Position numbers and translations under genes: made by a program
Shown: positions 31,122 to 41,974 of the stretch, one piece after another
How positions within the stretch are numbered: the stretch's first letter is position 1
Layout: the number at the start of each line of letters is the position of its first letter
Assembly: GCA_003427395.1 (NCBI GenBank)
Contig: BFEA01000074.1
Span: forward strand, 1,333,788 to 1,388,932
Origin: Chara braunii
Lineage: Eukaryota > Streptophyta > Charophyceae > Charales > Characeae
Length of the DNA: 55,145 nt
Direction of reading: 5' to 3'
Notes under the pieces: generated by a model
The model's input: only the letters and a program-made list of their open reading frames with translations
The model's database searches: none
What the model was told of the DNA's origin: nothing

Positions 31122-33790
31122 ATGCATCCTTTTAATCCTCCCCACAGGGGGGACCCCTTGAACCCATTCCAAGCTCACGCGAGTGCCCCTCCACAGGCAG
31201 AAGCACAGGCACCAGACAGTGCACGAATCCACACCCTCCTTGATTCATGCTACGACGATGGACTTTTCCCCGATACCTCGTTCTCCCACGGAGATACGAA
31301 AATTGTCGACAAAGTAGGTTACTTACACCTCAACGCCGAAGTTGGCGCGGCCATAGTCGCTTGGCTTAAAGAACGAACAATCATTGTGGTTTTCGACACA
31401 CTTGCAGCTAACCTTTCCGTCGCACAAATGGAACAGTTTATCCGTATCTTTGAGGATGCATGATACCAAGACCCCAACTTCAATCCCTCCCAGAAAAGAG
31501 GACGCACCCACGGTGAAGGACCAAACGTCATGTCCTACGTCGCACGCACACGACAGATAGCGCAATGGATGCTTGGCAAATGCCATGACTTCATCCCATC
31601 TAGGAAGGGACCAATCAAGGTCACCTTCCGTCCATGGATGACACAACAGGAACTTGATCAACTGCGTGAAGCTGACTCCACTGCCAAGTACCGCATTATA
31701 GCACTCAGGGTTCCATTGGGAGCGCTTCTCACTCAGATACGCTGTCGAAAGATTGATGGGTTCCATAATACACATGCATCCCCCAGACAAAAAGGAGGAG
31801 GAACCCCGCTTGGGCAATGTCGAAATTGACTGTGACCCAATCGTCAAAGACTCCTTTAAGGAATGGGTAGTCCTCCGATGACCGACTGGACAGGCCATGC
31901 AGGTCCAATTCGCGAATCAGGATACCCCGTTCTGTCAAAAGTGTCTGTGGTGGTTCCATGATGAGTTCGACCCAAACTGTCCTCGCTTCCAGGAGCCTAT
32001 GCCACCTGGTAGACGAACCAGAGGGCGTGGAAGAGGCAGGGGACAGGGACAAGGCTGAGGCCGTCCCCCCCCGGCCCAGGCACAGCCATACAACAACGTA
32101 CGCCGTACAAATGACCCACGGACCCCCCTCCCCAGCAACCAGCACAGCAGCCAGCACAAGGCATGGCACAACCACAACCACCAAATCCCCATCCCCATCT
32201 GCAACTCCCACCCCCGCCACCCGCAAATCTCCACTCCCCTGCAACACCACCTCTCAGGGGGCCAGCAGCCTTGGCCCTGGCAGCCCCCCCCCCCGTCGAC
32301 GACGACTAGGCCGAGCCACCATCACCATGCACAGCCCCCCACCACAGCCCAAACCACAACCCAACAACAAGCAATGATTCCCTTCCAGCCCAACCCCTCG
32401 TCCCACCAGAGCCCCCACCTGCCTCTCCACCACCCAAATCCCCCTGGGCCGCCGATCCACGCACCTGTACCAGGTCTTCCTTTCGCTGCGGGACCGCCAC
32501 GTCCCCCTCTATCCCACGCATACAATCCCGCCCCACCGAACCAGCCGTCCACCGCTTTCACCCACTCACCACCTCTAATGTCAGTCGCAAGGCCACCACT
32601 ACCCCCGACACTACAGCTGGGTGCCCCACTTTACAGCACCCAGCTGCAGGGCCCCCTCCCACAGCAGCAACACCCCTCAGCCTCGCGCCCCCCACTCCTA
32701 TCTGGTCCTGCAACCATCACCACCCAACCGGTAAATCATGCCACCCACGGGGTCCAATCCCATCACCCACACCCCCAAATCCCGACACAGTATGTTACCA
32801 CACATTTTAACCCTGCTTTCAACCCTCACCCCACCCACCCCCCCTCCACCTTAGCCGCCTACGAGGAACAGGCTAGCCTGCAGAGGTCAAGATACGCAGG
32901 TACAACCGGCAAATCCAGAGCCGATGATACGGATGGCACCGGAGGACCGCCCATCGACACCACTATGCGAGACCCAAGACTGGTGCTCCGCACGCCAGTG
33001 AAGCAGCGCAGGATTAACGAGGACGGTGAAGGCCAAATCATGCAAGAAGAGGAGGAAGGAGAGCTTGATTTCTTCTCCATTCCTGCCGCCAGAGAGATGG
33101 CCGCTCCACTGTCAATTCCAACAGGGCCTCTCCCTGCAGCAGCTCAACATTCCGGGCTGCCCAGCCAACCATCTGGTAGCAGCCTCAACGCTGGTGCAGT
33201 CAGGCACCAGCTTGTTATCCTGTGCTTTATGCTGTCGCCCCAAGGAACTAAATTTATGGTCAGGCGCACAGAAAGAGGCCTGCTGGCGATTCCAACTGTG
33301 GCGGTAAGCACATCACCAACTACAAAAGAAGCAGTCAGAGCAGTGACAGCCACGTTCATCGCAGACCGCTTCCCATTCAGGCTCATCCCAGGGATCCGCA
33401 TCGGTAGAAAGACGGTAGCAGCAGCGGCCGGTGGAAGTTGGCACTTTTCCATTGGGCGTGAAGGTAAACCTGGATACAACAGCGCTCCTTGCTACACAGA
33501 ATATCGTCTGGCTCCCTTCGACGTGGCTAGCAGCCACCACCACCGAGGAGCAGCAGGAGACCTTTCTAACAGACGACGTCAATGCAAAGCTCGTCGCTGA
33601 ATTCTGTTTGACTTTGGCAACGGACAAGCAGCCCCACTCGCCAGGCTTCAGAAACCTTCTCCTGGCGCCATTGGCCAACACAGCGGACACAACTGCAGCT
33701 GGCAGACCGAGACCTGGAAGGCAGCAAAATGAAGACTCTCAGCGGATCCAACTTCCCACCGCGGCAACCTCCCAAAATGACTTATCTTAA
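31122..33790 (+). pseudogene. LINE 1 ORF1 (RNA-binding protein), broken
   Basis: Likely start ATG 31122 by alignment with LINE 2. Regions in order: a DUF4283-like RNA-binding segment (31200-31900, for example RQIAQWMLGKC and VTFRPWM), interrupted by TGA at 31461, a frame change near 31745 and TGA at 31880; a zinc knuckle of form Cx2Cx4Hx6C (31933-31980); a basic RGRGRGQGQG segment; a long Pro/His/Gln-rich linker (about 32060-32850); and a C-terminal domain (33206-33790) reading like a Nudix fold without its catalytic box. ORF1 protein of LINEs coats element RNA. It ends TAA at 33788-33790, overlapping the ORF2 start. Confidence 0.75.
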
Positions 33791-36700
33791 GTTAGGGACG
33801 TGGAACGTACGTGGACTCGGAGAATCGACAAGGCGCTTTAAGAAAGCCAGGCTTAAAACCTGGATGCACGATCAAAAAGTCCAAGTCCTCATGCTGCAGG
33901 AAACCAAGCTTGACGAAGGCAAAATAGAGCAGCTCAACGGATGGTGGAGAGGGCCGCAAATCTGGGCCCCTGCAGATGGTACCAAAGGAGGTTGCGCGAT
34001 CCTCTTCCACAGATGCCTCGATTTCGATCTGCTGGAGCAAGATGCAGACATCTGGGGCCACTGGGCCTGGTGCAGAATTCGACTGGGTACGGAAGACTGG
34101 ACCCTAATGTCCATATATGCCCCCTCAGAGCCAGCCGAGCGCCGTTCTTTTTTGGAGGAGCTGCCTGCAATTGTCCCATCCTCAAACAACCTGGTCCTCG
34201 CCGGGGACTTCAACGTGGTCCTCACACCAGGCCTAGACTCCCAAGAGGTTGCACCAAGGATAACAGACGCAGTCATGCTAGCAAGCTTTATGGGGGAGCG
34301 GAACCTGGTGGACACCTACAAAACTACACATCCCATAGAACCAGGCAACACCCGGTTTTCCTCTCAAAGGACAGGTGAGCTCCCGCCCCCGAAGCGAAGG
34401 TTGGACATCGTCTTAGCCTCTGGCATTGCGTGGGAGGCGCTCACGGACGTCGATCAAACCATTGAGTCGACCTGAGGCCAATGATAGCCAACTTCGATCT
34501 GGCAGACCAGATGGTTAGAGGACCAGGTTCCTTCTGGCTAAATACTGAGTTGTTGAAAGACCCGGAAGTCCTGAAATGGTTGGCAGCGCACTGGACCAGC
34601 TGGCAGCAGACGAAAGGCGACTTCAACACTGAAGAGGACTGGCTCCAAATGGGATTTAAGATTGTCACACGTGCGCTGGACGTCTTCTCAAGGGTGCAAG
34701 CCAGAGAGAGAAGGCAAGAAGAAGAGTCATGTAGAGTCAGGATAGCCGAGGCCGAAGAGGAGATGGATAAGAAACCGTTAGCAGAACTGTACTAGCAGCA
34801 TCAGAGGGACAAAGCACTGCAGAAACTGGAGGATATTCAAGTGGCACAACAGATTCCTTGGGCCAGCAGAGCACTGGAGAGATGTATGGCGACCGGGGAC
34901 CGAATGACTAGAGAGACTTTCCAACGCGTCTGTCCACCAAGAGCACATTGTCTCATGAGAGAGATGCATCACCCTCACACAGCGAAAGACTCGACTAAAA
35001 TAGGTGAATATGCTCTCACCTATTTTCCAGACATACTTACCTCCAGAAGACAACCGGATCTCTCACTGGACCAATTGGAGGCGGAGCATGATATCTGGCA
35101 GCACACACAAGCCAGGCTATCAAACACAGCCAGCCTGCAGCTCGAGCAGCCGTTTACATTAGACGAGCTCCATCAGACAGTCAAGAGCATGGCCAAAGGT
35201 AAGAGCCCGGACTCGGATGGTCTCTCAGCGGAGTTCTATGAAGCGACCTGGGATAGCACGGGCCCAATTCTCCTCGATAACTACGACAGGCTTTGGCAAG
35301 GCGGCACTTTGACTGCAGATATGAAGCTGGAATCATCACGTTAATCTATAAGAAGGGGGATAAACGCAACGTTCAGAATTGACGGTCGATCTCCCACCTG
35401 AACGTATCTTACAAGATCCTGGCAAACCTTCTTGCCAGAAGGCTTGCTCCGTTTCTTCCAGCTCTCGTACACACAGATCAGGGCGTCTTTGTGCAAGGTA
35501 GATCCATAGCAGAAAACATGCTCATGGCCGCAGGAGCGTTGGAGATCATTCAGCGGGAAAACCGACAAGTGATGATCGCGATGCTCGATTTGGAGAAGGC
35601 CTATGACTGAGTCAACTGATCATATGTCTTAGCCACACTTGAGCACATGGGGTTTGGCCCGAAGTTCAGACATTAGGTCCGTCAGCTTTATGCAGACTCA
35701 ACAACAACCGTCAATGTCAATGGGTTTCTCTCTCAGACCTTCACACTCACACGCTCGCTGCGCCAGGGCTGTCCTCTCGCATCACTACTTTTTGCTTTGC
35801 AGATGGAAACGCTGCTCAACGCACTGCGAGCATCTCCATGAATCTGGGGTCTTGACCTCGGAGACGGGGAGACTATGCTAACGGGTGCCATTGCTGACGA
35901 CTTGCTGCTCTCCATCGAGGCTACTCCAGAAACTACGCAAGAGGCCAAGACACTGCTGGACAAGTAAGCGCAGCTCTCTGAAGCCCAAGTCAACTGGGAC
36001 AAATCCATCTACTTTCTCCCAGTCGACTACGACATGCCAGGTTTTGACTGGGGTATGAAGCGTATCCCGCCGGAGGTCTCGGAACGATACCTAGGTATGC
36101 AAGTATCCCTGGTTACCGCAAAGCCAAAACAACAAGCCATCCTCCGCTCTAAAACGAAGGACGGCATACAAAGATGCCGGGTAGCAGTGGGAATCTCCCT
36201 GTTCGGGAGAGCTCTCCTCCTTACCTCAGTGGTCTTTGCGCAGATCTGGCACGTTGCAACTGTTTGTAACCTCACCAAGCCAACAGCCAAGCAGATCACC
36301 TTGGACGCTGCTAGATACCTCTGGAAACCATCAGCCCAGGAGGGACAACGCTGCATATCAAAATGTGCCTGGTCGAAAGTCACCTCCAGTAAGCGACATG
36401 GGGGCCTGGGAGTCATTGACCCCTACAAACAGAACCAGGCACTTCTTACCAAGTGGCTCCTCAGAGCTGCCACACATGTCAGAACGTAGAAGCTGGCAAC
36501 CGATTCTGGAGTACCTGCTGCAGCAGGAATTCTCGCTCGCTAGGAAACAGGATGTGTGGGCAGTTGTCTTCATGGCCTCCTACCAACGCAGACAACTGCA
36601 CTCTCAGGTGGCAGGCGCCTGCTGGACTGCCTGGCGTGCACTCGCACCCCCCCATACGAAGCAGCCAACCACCAAGGTCGAGGTCCTAAAGCAGCTCCTC

Positions 36701-37792
36701 TTCAACAACGCTGATATCCGGAACGAGCATGGAGAACCCTTCGCTGCCACTTCAACTCCAGGCGCCTTTGGCAGACGATGGACAGAGAGAGGGTTGCTGA
36801 AGATACAAGACCTCTGGAGCGAGGAAGCCCAAGACTGGCACCCCACCAAAGTCATCAAGCGGAAGCTGGGCAGGCTGCAGCTGGTCTCAGAGCAAACCAA
36901 CCAATTAACCTCAGCCATCCCGGCCCACTGGGTCGAGCTCCTGCGCACCTCTGCACCAACTGTGGGAGAGTGGTACCGGGACACTGCTGAGGCAGATGAC
37001 AAACTCATGATACGAGTTCATGAGCAACTCGACGAGGATACGTGGCTAGCCCAGGAATGGGAGCTGCAAGCTGACCAGAAGCACCCAGCATGACTTCGAT
37101 GCCGAGGCGACATCAGTGTCTCCACAGCCCAGGACCTGCAGTTGGTTCGAGTACACACTAATACTGCCATGGGAACTACCACCCACGAGCTGTTGGCAGA
37201 TGGCACTCCCCTGCAACAGCTCCGCATTGATCCGCAGGGGTACTACTGGGAGCCAGTGCCAGGGCGTCGTGTCTTCGTGCACCAATATCATACCTCTCTG
37301 GGTAGAACGCTACTCGCTAAAGACGAAGAACTCCCTGCCGTAACAGCCGCCCTTCTGAACAGGCAATCTCCATAGAACCGCCCAGTCACAGAGGAACAAC
37401 TCCGAGCGCTCTGGGCACAACTACCAGCGCTGCCCTCATTGAAGCTTGCAGGTCTCCTCTGGCTCCTTTCGCACAATGCAGTTCCCTGCTCTGTGCGACT
37501 CTTCGAAAGGGGCATGGAGATCGAAACAAAGTGCAAGCGCTGTGGTAGCAGGGAGGAAGAGACTCTTACACACCTCTTCTGGGCCTGCCCAGCTTCAAAG
37601 CGCATATGGAGGTGGTGGGAGCAGCACTGGTTCAGATTTGTGGGTCCCCTGCTGCCCTGGGATGAAACATGGGCACTCTGGGGCCGCATCCCTGACTCAT
37701 GGTTCAAGCACACGGGGCGAGGTTATGTAGCTCAGGCTATCCGAGCCATCATAATCTGGACAATTTGGGAAGACCGAAATAGCATTCTCTCT

Positions 37793-37828
<36 letters not shown>

Positions 37829-38360
37829 GAAAGCCCTTACGTAAGCTCTCCATTCCGATGGTGGTAAGAGAACCACCAGAATCGAGGGCTTATCTGCCGG
37901 GCTGCTCCATCTATTGGTGGGGAGCGGCACCTGCTGGAAACCGGGTCCAGCGTCCCATAGATACAATTCACAACACAGAAATTTGCAATCAATGTTCTCT
38001 AGGCTGTACTTGTTCCCTTGTCCCTCCCGGTCCCCGTTGTCCCTTGGAGCTGCTAGTATTCCCAACCCAGATCCGAGCACCCCTAAAGAATTTGAACAGC
38101 CATATCCTGCAGCCCCCCTTATACCTGAACACAGACTGAAGTTTCTTTTGAACCTGCAGTGGACAGCAGATGCTACCCTAATTGCCAAGATTAAAGCATG
38201 GATCCGAGCCATGATCCGGGTCGACTGGCACAGGAAAGCCGCGAAGGGGAAATCCATCAGAGGCAGACACTGGTTCTTGGTAACCTGGGCTAGAGACAAC
38301 CAACTGGCGGCGGTTACTCACGACGGCAATCTTGCTATCTGCCCCTGGCTTCTCAAGTGA
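33777..38360 (+). pseudogene. LINE 1 ORF2 (endonuclease, reverse transcriptase), broken
   Basis: Begins ATG 33777. The AP-type endonuclease (33780-34500) shows GTWNVRGL, LQETKL, IYAPSEPAERRSFLEEL and LAGDFN. The final SDH motif is lost: a frame change near 34470 leaves VDLRPM where SDHRPM is expected. RT (about 35150-36490) shows GKSPDSDGLSAEFY, IYKKGD, DQGVFVQGR, a DLEKAYD motif followed by stops at Trp positions, and RQGCPLA. The catalytic site is IADD (35890-35901) in place of F/YADD. The C-terminal zf-RVT zinc motif CKRCGSREEETLTHLFWAC is at about 37533-37590. A SINE cuts the C-terminus at 37796; the tail resumes to 38360. Confidence 0.88.
37796..37956 (-). mobile_element. SINE, GGGAC-head family, copy 3, inside LINE 1 ORF2
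   Basis: The minus strand starts GGGACGCTGGACCCGGTTTCC (37956), then 'ccccaccaatagatggagca' and a hairpin ggtggt-tctctt-accacc. It then has about 30 nt including 'gaatggagagctt' and a long poly(A) (T run 37796-37825). It lies directly after the codons for IWEDRNSI of ORF2. A diverged duplication (atagcattc / atagatacaattc) is possible. Confidence 0.82.
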
Positions 38361-39055
38361 CTTTACACCATCTCAGTCCGCCCTCCCCGTCCCTCTCTCT
38401 CCCTCCCTCCCCTCCCTTCTACTCACTCTACCCACCTCAACTCCACAGAACTGAAGCCAACGCCCAACAGCGCCTTCACCCCCCCCCCTCCCCCTCTCCT
38501 CAAACTCAACCTCCGTCTAACCCCCCCACCCCTCTCAACGTCTATCAGTTCCCCTTCCCAAACCCATTTCTAACCTTTCGGGTGAACCAGGGCACTCGGT
38601 TCAAGTAGCTAGCCGCAGTGGGCTACCTAGGGTAGGGAGGGTAGGAGAGTGTCCAGGACATAGAGGTGGAGCCTGCAATGACTCGTCACGGCTGTATTAA
38701 GTCGAGTTCAGGCCGTTTTAGGCCTGTGTAAGTCAAGGTAGAACTTTCAGTTACTTAAGTAGGATTAGTGGTTAGGCTAGGATAGGCTAAGTAGAGGAGC
38801 ATTACTTTAGTGGCAGTGAAATATTAGTTACAACAGGTTTAGATAACGTACAATTCTAGGAAGAATCAACTACAGTTTCAAGCTAGTGTCCTACACAGCT
38901 TGACATCATCAGACATTACCACTTGGAGGAGGCTCTTGCAGGTTCCTGCTCAGTCGTACGACTGTAAGCTAAACCGGCTGACGCTGCCGGGATAACTCCG
39001 GGTTGAACTGTGAGGTCCCTGGCCTCAATTCTTTCTTTTGGAATATAATCGACCT
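38361..39055 (+). other. LINE 1 3' UTR
   Basis: Follows the ORF2 stop (TGA 38358-38360). C-rich at first, then unique sequence. The last ~90 nt (38965-39055) begin taagctaaaccggctgacg and match the tail of the SINE at 40459-40659 closely. No clear poly(A) remains; a T/C tract follows at 39053-39082. Confidence 0.65.
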
Positions 39056-39081
39056 TTTCTTTTCTTTTTTCTTTTTTTTTT

Positions 39082-39170
39082 AAAGTGAGAGTGAATCTTT
39101 CGGTAGAACATAGAGAGATACACTGCCATGAGTTTTGTCATTTGTGCATGTGCAGGTCCAGAGGACGAGG
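39082..39170. mobile_element. Fragment of a GGGCC-end MITE
   Basis: Matches the interior and right half of the MITE at 20635-20756 (gtgagagtgaatctt, agatacac-gccatga, ttttgtca-ttgtgcatgt) and ends near 'gaggccc'. The left end is missing. Confidence 0.55.
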
Positions 39171-39347
39171 CCCTTCTACTTGACATCCGTGAGACAGCTG
39201 GCCTCGCCACAGTGTGTCCAAGGGCGTTACATGTACGCTGTATCCACACATAACACACGGAAAGATTCATACAGTAAGCTATACTCTTCTCTCATCTATC
39301 TCATGTTCTTGCCAGTACTCATCTATCTCATCCTCTCACTAGTCTAT

Positions 39348-39852
39348 GGGGCTCGCTGCACTACTCTCGATTCGAGCTTTTTCTTGGGTGCCGCATGGCT
39401 GCACTTACTCAAGAAATGGGCGTTCGAAAACCTGTTCTAGAGCTGTCATAACAACTCTAGAAAAGTAATAGAGTCGTTGGCTCTAGATTTTTCATTTCTT
39501 GAGCTGTCAGAGTGGGTCAGTCCTTCTCACTCTAGATTGATTTAGAGCACCAGCCTGCAGAGGCCATTTTTTTTAGGGAGGTCCGGAGGACCCTTGAAAC
39601 GCCTTGGTTTTCCTTGAGTGGGCCTTGAGTCTGGATGGACTTCCTTGAGTGGGCCTTGAGTCTGGATGGACAACCCAGGCTGGCGGTGTCCTGTAGTGAA
39701 ATGGCCGAACTCAGAAAGTGACAGAGCAACTCTAGCTTTCTAGAGTCTAGAGCTAGTGCAGCGATGCGTAGATTTAGGACTTTTCGTGACTCTGACAGCT
39801 CTAGAATGACTCTAGAATTTTTTTGCGAGTCTAGAGTAGTGCAGCGAGCCCC
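39348..39852. mobile_element. 505-bp MITE of the GGGCC-end family with TAT duplication
   Basis: Begins GGGGCTCGCTGCACTACTC, ends with the inverse (39830-39852), and is flanked by TAT (39345-39347, 39853-39855). The interior contains many ctctaga/tctagag words in both orientations, several next to gagctgtca. A 31-bp tandem duplication lies at about 39611-39672 (ccttgagtgggccttgagtc...). Non-coding. Confidence 0.88.
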
Positions 39853-39855
39853 TAT

Positions 39856-40132
39856 GTATGTATCGTGCGGGGGAACACCAACCAACCCGGATCTCTCCCC
39901 AGCCCATGGGGTAGGTTGGCAGCACAGCTGTGGTGCCAGAGCAAGAGTTTTGTCTCGGTGGTCTTGACATCTGATGAGTTTTTTTTTGTTTTGTTTTGTT
40001 TTGTTTTTGAAGGGTGACGGCCTTGAGATTTATTTATTTTTTATAATAAAAGGCTAACCAATTCAATTACCTGTCGAATCTGGACAGGACGGCCTTTCAG
40101 GCCTTTCTTATTGTTATTATAGTATTATGGGG
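39856..40132. other. Intergenic, no gene recognised
   Basis: 39885-39955 is related in reverse to 22230-22345 (cacagctgtggtg block). A TTTTG microsatellite is at about 39980-40010. Confidence 0.5.
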
Positions 40133-40322
40133 AACCCCTTAGCAGCCACATCCGTGCTCAAGCCTCCAACGAGGGAACATGCAGGAGCTGCACCCACCAG
40201 CAGGTGCAACACCTGCGACAGCAGGTGGGCGATACCAGCCAGGGGTCAGCCGGTAGCATCAGGACTGAGCTTCTTCGATGGGCCAATCACTGTGCCTCCC
40301 CTCCAGTCCCCTCCCCCTATGA
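40133..40322. repeat. Dispersed repeat R1, copy 2
   Basis: Collinear with 18660-18843, ending in 'cccctccccctatg'. Contains self-complementary 'caggtgcaacacctg' and 'ccaccagcag...ctgcgacagcaggtggg' words. Confidence 0.75.
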
Positions 40323-40329
40323 ACATCCG

Positions 40330-40458
40330 CAGTCTCTGCTCAACGCCACTCGGCGGGACCAACGACATATCTCTAGGTGGCCGGCACCAAGCTTGCCCAG
40401 GAAGGTACATGAGGCCAATGGGGATCGAACCCAAGACCTCCTGAATGCCACTTGGGTG
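40330..40458 (-). mobile_element. tRNA-derived SINE, antisense copy, 5'-truncated
   Basis: The minus strand carries the B box 'tgggttcgatcc' and the same body as 23243-23370. The A-box end is missing, because the minus-strand 5' side meets the poly(T) tract at 40459-40486, the tail of the neighbouring SINE. Confidence 0.75.
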
Positions 40459-40659
40459 CCTTTTTTTTTTTTTTTTTTTTTTTTTTCCGGAAAGCTTCAC
40501 CATTCATTACAAAGAAAAGTCTTGGGACGAGGCCGGGGACCTCACAATTCTACCCGGAATTATCCTGGCAACATCAGCCAGTTTAGCTTATGAGCTCAGC
40601 TCTGAGCAAACCAACTGAATCTACATCATAAGCCAGCTGGAAACGGGGTCCCGCGTCCC
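40459..40659 (-). mobile_element. SINE, GGGAC-head family, copy 4, with LINE 1-like tail
   Basis: The minus strand starts GGGACGCGGGACCCCGTTTCC at 40659, as in the other copies for about 24 nt, then diverges. About 63 nt in its 3' half (40525-40590) match the LINE 1 3' end (38965-39028): taagctaaac-ggctga, tgcc-ggataa-tccggg and tgtgaggtccc-ggcctc. It ends in 'gctttccgg' and poly(A). Confidence 0.78.
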
Positions 40660-40679
40660 ATTCTATCAAGACTTTTAGG

Positions 40680-40974
40680 GCAGAGTTCGATTCTGGCATG
40701 CAGCCCGGGCAATCCTTCCCTGGTAGGGAAGCAAATCAATGCCCAACTGCGGGTTCTGACTTCGGATTAAACTACCTAGGGTTAGACTTGGAATTTGGTC
40801 AACGCAGACCCTCTTTGTCCTGCTATTCTCCCCCCCTACTACTTCTTACTGTGCCAAGCGGTCTGAATAGTCGCAGTCGAAGCTAAGCAGGGTAGAGTTT
40901 TTGATTTTGTGTGGAGTGGGGTTAATCCTTCCTTACTGGGAAGCAATCAATGCCCCTTGCCAGTACTATATCTC
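40680..40974. repeat. Two-copy repeat with a 5S rRNA-like box
   Basis: A ~60-bp block occurs at 40683-40746 and again, diverged, at 40897-40958 (gagttcgatt / gagtttttgatt, then aatcctt-ccct, gggaagcaa-tcaatgccc). Between them, 'tcgaagctaagcagggt' at about 40879-40895 resembles the conserved 5S rRNA segment. This suggests a 5S-related SINE fragment, but the rest of 5S is not recognisable. Confidence 0.4.
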
Positions 40975-41974
40975 NNNNNNNNNNNNNNNNNNNNNNNNNN
41001 NNNNNNNNNNNNNNNNNNNNNNNNNNNNNNNNNNNNNNNNNNNNNNNNNNNNNNNNNNNNNNNNNNNNNNNNNNNNNNNNNNNNNNNNNNNNNNNNNNNN
41101 NNNNNNNNNNNNNNNNNNNNNNNNNNNNNNNNNNNNNNNNNNNNNNNNNNNNNNNNNNNNNNNNNNNNNNNNNNNNNNNNNNNNNNNNNNNNNNNNNNNN
41201 NNNNNNNNNNNNNNNNNNNNNNNNNNNNNNNNNNNNNNNNNNNNNNNNNNNNNNNNNNNNNNNNNNNNNNNNNNNNNNNNNNNNNNNNNNNNNNNNNNNN
41301 NNNNNNNNNNNNNNNNNNNNNNNNNNNNNNNNNNNNNNNNNNNNNNNNNNNNNNNNNNNNNNNNNNNNNNNNNNNNNNNNNNNNNNNNNNNNNNNNNNNN
41401 NNNNNNNNNNNNNNNNNNNNNNNNNNNNNNNNNNNNNNNNNNNNNNNNNNNNNNNNNNNNNNNNNNNNNNNNNNNNNNNNNNNNNNNNNNNNNNNNNNNN
41501 NNNNNNNNNNNNNNNNNNNNNNNNNNNNNNNNNNNNNNNNNNNNNNNNNNNNNNNNNNNNNNNNNNNNNNNNNNNNNNNNNNNNNNNNNNNNNNNNNNNN
41601 NNNNNNNNNNNNNNNNNNNNNNNNNNNNNNNNNNNNNNNNNNNNNNNNNNNNNNNNNNNNNNNNNNNNNNNNNNNNNNNNNNNNNNNNNNNNNNNNNNNN
41701 NNNNNNNNNNNNNNNNNNNNNNNNNNNNNNNNNNNNNNNNNNNNNNNNNNNNNNNNNNNNNNNNNNNNNNNNNNNNNNNNNNNNNNNNNNNNNNNNNNNN
41801 NNNNNNNNNNNNNNNNNNNNNNNNNNNNNNNNNNNNNNNNNNNNNNNNNNNNNNNNNNNNNNNNNNNNNNNNNNNNNNNNNNNNNNNNNNNNNNNNNNNN
41901 NNNNNNNNNNNNNNNNNNNNNNNNNNNNNNNNNNNNNNNNNNNNNNNNNNNNNNNNNNNNNNNNNNNNNNNNNN
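40975..41974. other. Assembly gap (1000 N)
   Basis: Exactly 1000 undetermined bases, the form of a fixed-size scaffold gap; the real distance is unknown. Confidence 0.99.

Larger units (their letters stand above)
27700..39055 (+). mobile_element. LINE 1: non-LTR retrotransposon, split by a solo LTR and a SINE
   Basis: Order on the plus strand: C-rich 5' UTR (about 27700-28323, continuing 30828-31121), ORF1 (31122-33790), ORF2 with apurinic-type endonuclease, RT and a C-terminal zinc motif (33777-38360), and a 3' UTR ending near 39055. It resembles plant L1-type elements: DUF4283-like ORF1 and N-terminal endonuclease. The left edge is a guess from composition. A solo LTR (28324-30827) interrupts the 5' UTR and a SINE (37796-37956) interrupts ORF2. 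Many stops and frameshifts make it inactive. Confidence 0.88.

Noticed and set aside
32374-33600. Independent Pro-rich 408-residue protein
   Set aside because: It sits between the zinc knuckle and C-terminal domain of LINE 1 ORF1 in the corresponding order of LINE 2, so it is the ORF1 linker with shifted frame.
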